DNA of 9,459 bases from the NCBI GenBank assembly GCA_031274005.1, contig JAISQU010000086.1:1-9459 (forward strand), given 5' to 3'. This DNA is from Spirochaetales bacterium. GTDB taxonomy: Bacteria > Spirochaetota > Spirochaetia > DTKZ01. The translations under genes were made by a program, and so were the position numbers. Below are positions 6,863 through 9,459 of the stretch, in pieces (within the stretch, counting starts at the first letter, position 1; each line of letters starts with the position of its first letter). A model generated the notes under the pieces. It made no database searches. It was not told where the DNA came from and was given only the letters and a program-made list of their open reading frames with translations.

Positions 6863-7129
6863 TTATTCGATTATAGCGATAATATCCTGCATTTTCACGA
6901 CCAGGTGATCGTCTCCGTCGATTTTGACAGTGGTTCCGGCGTACTTGTCATACATAACCTTGTCACCCGGCTTGACCTTGATGGCGTCCTTGTCGTCGCC
7001 TACGGCGATAACCTTGCCGGTCTGGGTTTTTTCCTGGGCGGTATCGGGAATATACAAACCGCCGGCGGTCTTGGTCTCCGCCGCCTCCACCTTCAAAAGG
7101 ATACGGTCACCGATTGGTTGAAGTTTCAT
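6863..7129 (-). CDS. groES: GroES co-chaperonin (Hsp10)
   Basis: This 88-residue protein forms the heptameric lid of the GroEL folding chamber in the cytosol. The start MKLQPIGDRILLK, the mobile loop ETKTAGGLYIPDT that contacts GroEL, and the end DDHLVVKMQDIIAIIE are standard. The roof loop between AVG and VKPGDKV is about seven residues shorter than in E. coli, which explains the length; the protein looks intact. AGGAGG at 7143-7138 lies eight bases before the ATG. No groEL follows: downstream is a repeat and the converging dinG. Separate groES and groEL loci are known in Treponema pallidum. No CIRCE repeat is visible upstream, so HrcA control is not indicated. Confidence 0.96.
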   Translation of the reverse strand: MKLQPIGDRILLKVEAAETKTAGGLYIPDTAQEKTQTGKVIAVGDDKDAIKVKPGDKVMYDKYAGTTVKIDGDDHLVVKMQDIIAIIE

Positions 7130-7180
7130 GCTTTCTTCCTCCTGCTTATTATGAAAAATATTAATTTGTAATTTTCCCCA

Positions 7181-7209
7181 AATATAAAGAGGAAAAGGAT
7201 TTCGGTCAA
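7181..7209 (-). promoter_or_regulatory. Sigma-70 promoter of groES
   Basis: On the minus strand, TTGACC (7209-7204) and TATATT (7186-7181) are separated by exactly 17 bases, close to the housekeeping consensus. Transcription would start near 7174, about 45 bases before the ATG. Confidence 0.75.
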
Positions 7210-7231
7210 GTAGTAAACAGCCGGTTTTCAG

Positions 7232-7264
7232 AGCCTGCCTTTAGGCGGGGGCTAAAGGCAGGCT
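7232..7264. repeat. Perfect 13-base hairpin upstream of groES promoter
   Basis: AGCCTGCCTTTAG (7232-7244) and CTAAAGGCAGGCT (7252-7264) pair perfectly around a GCGGGGG loop. A related imperfect form, GGCCTGCCTAAAGGCATGCC, occurs at about 9314-9333 after the sigma factor, so the arms may be another dispersed palindrome. No T-run follows on either strand. Confidence 0.7.
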
Positions 7265-7403
7265 GCCGGGTCAATACCGGTAAACCAATGCGAAACCCTT
7301 ATGGAGGAGTTCCGCCTCTTCATGATGAGAGTTGCAAGGCGGTTTTACCGAATTGCCAAATATTAAAACTTGATTGGAAAAGTCATGGTTCATATTCCGG
7401 AGC

Positions 7404-7432
7404 TTGCACTTTTCTTTTTGTTTCGATATTTT
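7404..7432 (+). promoter_or_regulatory. Sigma-70 promoter candidate for the SEC-C gene
   Basis: TTGCAC (7404-7409) and TATTTT (7427-7432) are 17 bases apart. A start near 7439 would leave a short leader with the ribosome site at 7443-7446, which supports the ATG at 7452. Confidence 0.5.
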
Positions 7433-7451
7433 TAAGCCAAGCGGAGAAAAA

Positions 7452-8105
7452 ATGGTTCCATGGATGATGTATTACAGGCAGGGCTTGCGCAGGCTTGCGC
7501 ATCATGAGCCGCATTTAGCCTTGAAGTCTTTTCATGCGGCGGTGTCGGCTTGTCCTGTTACACAAATTTCTCATCTTGCCCGTATTCTGTTTTATATAGG
7601 GGTGACGCTCAAAAAAATGGGGGTGCATGACGGGGCCGTGCGGACGTGGGCGATTTCGCAAAAACTGATCAAGGCGGGGCCGGTTCTTCATTATATGCGC
7701 TGGTTTTCCAACGAGTACGGAATGTCGCGGCAGGATTTTGCCGACATGGATGACTGGCGGGCATTTTACTCTGTTCAGCTAAGACGATACCTCAGGCAGA
7801 AAAAATCCCACCAACTGGAAAATCTGGCTGAAGCAGATATGATCCGGGATTTGATTTACGATGCCTGGGTTGCACTAAAGAGTTCCGGCGTTCTGACGGG
7901 TAAATCGGCGGCGCAGAAAATGATGGCTTTTGAGGGTGCTTTCATTGTTTTTCCCGAACAGGACGAGCCCTATGTGTATTTCGAAGAGGTTAATCATCCC
8001 ATGTCGGGGGCGGCTTTACTGGATTTTCCCTGTCCCTGCGGCTCGGAACGGCCTTTTTTGTTCTGCTGCGGGCGTAAGGAGTACCCCGTGAAGCTCTTTC
8101 CCTAG
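7452..8105 (+). CDS. TPR-like protein with C-terminal SEC-C zinc motif
   Basis: This 217-residue protein has no assigned function. Residues 5-37 and 41-73 look like two TPR-type helical hairpins (YYRQGLRRLAHHEPHLALKS, then ILFYIGVTLKKMGVHDGAVR). The C-terminus PCPCGSERPFLFCCG (193-207) is a SEC-C motif, C-x-C-x8-C-C at C194, C196, C205 and C206, which binds zinc in SecA and in many small bacterial proteins. The frame is open back to a TTG at 7374, but I chose the ATG at 7452 because GGAG lies five bases before it and a promoter candidate falls between the two starts. There is no signal peptide or membrane segment, so it should be cytosolic. Its TAG stop sits in the end of a dispersed repeat (8102-8198), so the repeat may have replaced the original C-terminal tail. 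Confidence 0.8.
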   Translation: MVPWMMYYRQGLRRLAHHEPHLALKSFHAAVSACPVTQISHLARILFYIGVTLKKMGVHDGAVRTWAISQKLIKAGPVLHYMRWFSNEYGMSRQDFADMDDWRAFYSVQLRRYLRQKKSHQLENLAEADMIRDLIYDAWVALKSSGVLTGKSAAQKMMAFEGAFIVFPEQDEPYVYFEEVNHPMSGAALLDFPCPCGSERPFLFCCGRKEYPVKLFP

Positions 8106-8198
8106 CAGTCTGTTGCGCTTAGGGGCGGGGCCATTGCCGCAATGGCCTGCGAGGTTCAAGGCGTCTGCGGCTCACATTTATTGGAAGTCCGACAGGCT
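8102..8198 (-). repeat. Palindromic dispersed repeat, family 1 copy 2 (inverted)
   Basis: Read on the minus strand it matches the copy at 6732-6807 in order: AGCCTGTCGGACTTC (8198-8184, identical), ATAAATGTGA, the GGCCATTG-CCG-CAATGGCC hairpin (8129-8147), AAGCGCAACAG (8120-8110) and ctgCTAG. It carries about 25 extra bases between the ATAAAT block and the hairpin. Its edge begins at the C before the TAG stop of the SEC-C gene. Confidence 0.85.
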
Positions 8199-8209
8199 CC
8201 CGGCCTTTT

Positions 8210-8257
8210 TGACCCACTATTTGGAAGAAATCGTAATAAGTGTGTAGATATGACCCA
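8210..8257. other. Two TGACCCA repeats, possible insertion-sequence end remnant
   Basis: TGACCCAcTatTTg at 8210 and TGACCCATTTG at 8251 are direct repeats 41 bases apart. Repeated TGACCCA-type words near the ends are a feature of some IS21-family elements. No transposase frame is present, so at most this is a scar. Confidence 0.25.
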
Positions 8258-8344
8258 TTTGAGATAAGCAGACATTCCTTTTAATTTTGCGGGATTGTAA
8301 CTCTTTATAGGACAAAGAATTATCTTCCTTCGCTTTCTCAAGTG

Positions 8345-8361
8345 TTGGCATGCATGTTGCG
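8345..8361 (+). promoter_or_regulatory. Sigma-54 (-24/-12) promoter candidate for the sigma factor gene
   Basis: TTGGCATGCATGTTGCG has GG (8347-8348) and GC (8359-8360) with the required ten bases between, and matches the TGGCAyG-N4-TTGC core except for T in place of C in the first half. Transcription would start near 8372, leaving a 13-base leader that still contains GGAGGAGGA. A competing sigma-70 reading, TTGTAA (8295-8300) and AATTAT (8318-8323) at 17 bases, is also possible. Confidence 0.55.
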
Positions 8362-8384
8362 ATATATATAAGGAGGAGGACTGA

Positions 8385-9290
8385 ATGATAAAATGTAAGA
8401 AAGTCTTGAAAAGTATTGGAAAGAGAACCAAAAAAGCGGTTCCTGGGAAAGAACTTATGACTGATGAGAATGTTTTGTCCGTCTATTTGAAAGAAATCAA
8501 CAAAATACCCCTTTTAACCCGTGAAGAAGAAATCCATTATGCCCGTTTGGCCCGACAGGGGCAGAAAGAAGCGCGGGAAAAACTTCTTCAGGGAAATCTG
8601 CGGTTTGTCGTCACTGTGGCCAAAAAGTACCAGAATCAGGGGCTTCCGCTGATGGACCTTATCAGCGAAGGGAATATCGGACTTATTAACGCCATTGAGC
8701 GTTTTGATGTGGACAAGGGCTATCATTTTATTTCATACGCTGTGTGGTGGATACGCCAGGCGATACTCAAGGCCATTTGCGAAAAGTCCCGGCTTATCCG
8801 TCTGCCCCTGAACCGCGCCAACGAGCTGGTTCAAATCGAAAAAGCCCGCAAACAAATGCAGGCCGCCATGAGCGAGGAACACGAGATCCTCGAAGTCGCA
8901 AAAAGCCTGAATATGAAAGTCCCCCAGGTGACCGACCTTATCAATATTTCACGGGACCTTATTTCTCTGGAGTCGCCTGTATACAACGAAAAGGATTCTT
9001 CCAGTCTGGGAGATTTTATCGAGGATTACCGTTATGATCTGCCGGAAGATATCATGATTACCGAGATTTTGCGCAGCGATGTGAATAGTCTTCTGGCGAC
9101 TCTTTCCCGGAAAGAGTCGGAAATCCTTCAGTACAGGTTCGGGCTGAACGGTAAAAGCCCCCTGTCTCTGAAAGAGATCGGCGACAAGTACAACCTAACA
9201 AAAGAGCGCATACGGCAGATTGAGAAAAAAGCTATCAAAAGACTGCAACACCCCAAGCGCAGCAAGATAGTCGAGGCGTACATACGGTAA
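8385..9290 (+). CDS. Sigma-70 family RNA polymerase sigma factor (RpoD/RpoS type, group 2-like)
   Basis: This 301-residue sigma factor directs RNA polymerase to a set of promoters. Region 1.2 is about 29-60 (SVYLKEINKIPLLTREEE). Region 2 is about 70-137, with NLRFVVTVAKKYQNQG, DLISEGNIGL and YHFISYAVWWIRQAILKAI, the core-binding and -10 recognition parts. RLPLNR (139-144) opens region 3. Region 4 ends with SLKEIGDKYNLTKERIRQIE (261-280), the -35 helix-turn-helix. It lacks the long N-terminal region 1.1 and non-conserved insert of a full-size housekeeping RpoD, so it is probably an alternative factor. A 24-residue basic leader precedes MTDENV; the first ATG is favoured by AGGAGGAGGA at 8371-8380. 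It may be controlled by a sigma-54 promoter. Confidence 0.9.
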   Translation: MIKCKKVLKSIGKRTKKAVPGKELMTDENVLSVYLKEINKIPLLTREEEIHYARLARQGQKEAREKLLQGNLRFVVTVAKKYQNQGLPLMDLISEGNIGLINAIERFDVDKGYHFISYAVWWIRQAILKAICEKSRLIRLPLNRANELVQIEKARKQMQAAMSEEHEILEVAKSLNMKVPQVTDLINISRDLISLESPVYNEKDSSSLGDFIEDYRYDLPEDIMITEILRSDVNSLLATLSRKESEILQYRFGLNGKSPLSLKEIGDKYNLTKERIRQIEKKAIKRLQHPKRSKIVEAYIR

Positions 9291-9383
9291 ACCGCGGCGA
9301 AGCCGCCCGGCCGGCGCGCGGCCTGCCTAAAGGCATGCCGATTGAGCCGGTTCCAAAATGAAAACCGTAATCATTCGTGCGCA
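9291..9383. other. Structured GC-rich tail after the sigma factor gene
   Basis: GCGGC-GAA-GCCGC at 9294-9306 forms a short hairpin and is the exact reverse complement of the 13-mer at 9390-9402, so the two could also pair with each other. A second imperfect hairpin, GGCCTGCC/GGCATGCC, lies at about 9314-9333. Neither has a T-run, so the terminator is not certain. No small gene is seen. Confidence 0.5.
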
Positions 9384-9459
9384 TTTTTTGCGGCTTCGCC
9401 GCAAAAAACCGGGCTTTTCGGGGGTTCCGCCGCTGTCGCGGCCGCTTCGCGCCCCTTCA
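9384..9459. repeat. GC-rich palindromic dispersed repeat, copy B (cut by window edge)
   Basis: It opens with an 11-base hairpin (TTTTTTGCGGC 9384-9394, loop TTC, GCCGCAAAAAA 9398-9408). It continues with CGGGCTTTTCGGGGGTTCCG, one mismatch from copy A, and GCGGCCGCTTCGCGCCCCTTCA to the edge. It has the same module order as 2463-2541. Confidence 0.78.

Noticed and set aside
6776..7171. Long open frame on the plus strand over groES
   Set aside because: It is the antisense shadow of groES, with no ribosome site and no recognisable protein pattern.
7130..7451. CIRCE heat-shock operator upstream of groES
   Set aside because: I searched by eye for GAGTGCTAA-type inverted arms and found none; the promoter is a plain sigma-70 type.
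8156..8431. 91-codon minus-strand frame before the sigma gene
   Set aside because: It crosses a dispersed repeat and the sigma gene's promoter and ribosome site, and shows no family pattern.

Overview
The window looks like chromosomal DNA from a spirochaete of the Treponema group, perhaps one of the GC-richer gut treponemes. This is inferred from protein style and not proven: a treponeme-like 'AGGGQ' start to the mature binding protein, a short groES with no groEL beside it, and a sigma factor related to RpoD/RpoS. Intergenic DNA carries at least two families of palindromic dispersed repeats.

Layout. Positions 1-239 (minus strand) hold the start of a small protein, possibly a ribbon-helix-helix type, cut by the window edge. 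A roughly 350-base gap follows, with an inverted repeat that could be an operator. Positions 596-3655 encode a three-part TRAP transporter in the order small membrane subunit (dctQ), large membrane subunit (dctM), binding protein (dctP). A UUCG-loop terminator and then a KdgF-like cupin (3742-4089) follow. The cupin suggests that the imported substrate is a uronate, such as sugars released from pectin or other polyuronides. A terminator-like sequence and a GC-rich repeat separate dctM from dctP, so the subunits may be made in unequal amounts.

Positions 4203-6659 encode a DinG-type iron-sulfur helicase whose N-terminus is a RadC/JAB-like domain and not the more familiar exonuclease domain. It converges on groES (6863-7129, minus) with a palindromic repeat between them. 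A divergent gene (7452-8105) encodes a small TPR-like protein with a C-terminal SEC-C zinc motif. Its stop codon lies inside a second, inverted copy of the same repeat.

Positions 8385-9290 encode a 301-residue sigma-70 family factor. Just upstream is a well-spaced -24/-12 (sigma-54) promoter candidate, which would make a sigma-54 to alternative-sigma cascade like the RpoN-RpoS pathway of Borrelia. The window ends inside a second copy of the GC-rich repeat seen after dctM. The strongest leads are the sigma-54 site, the JAB-DinG fusion and the two repeat families.
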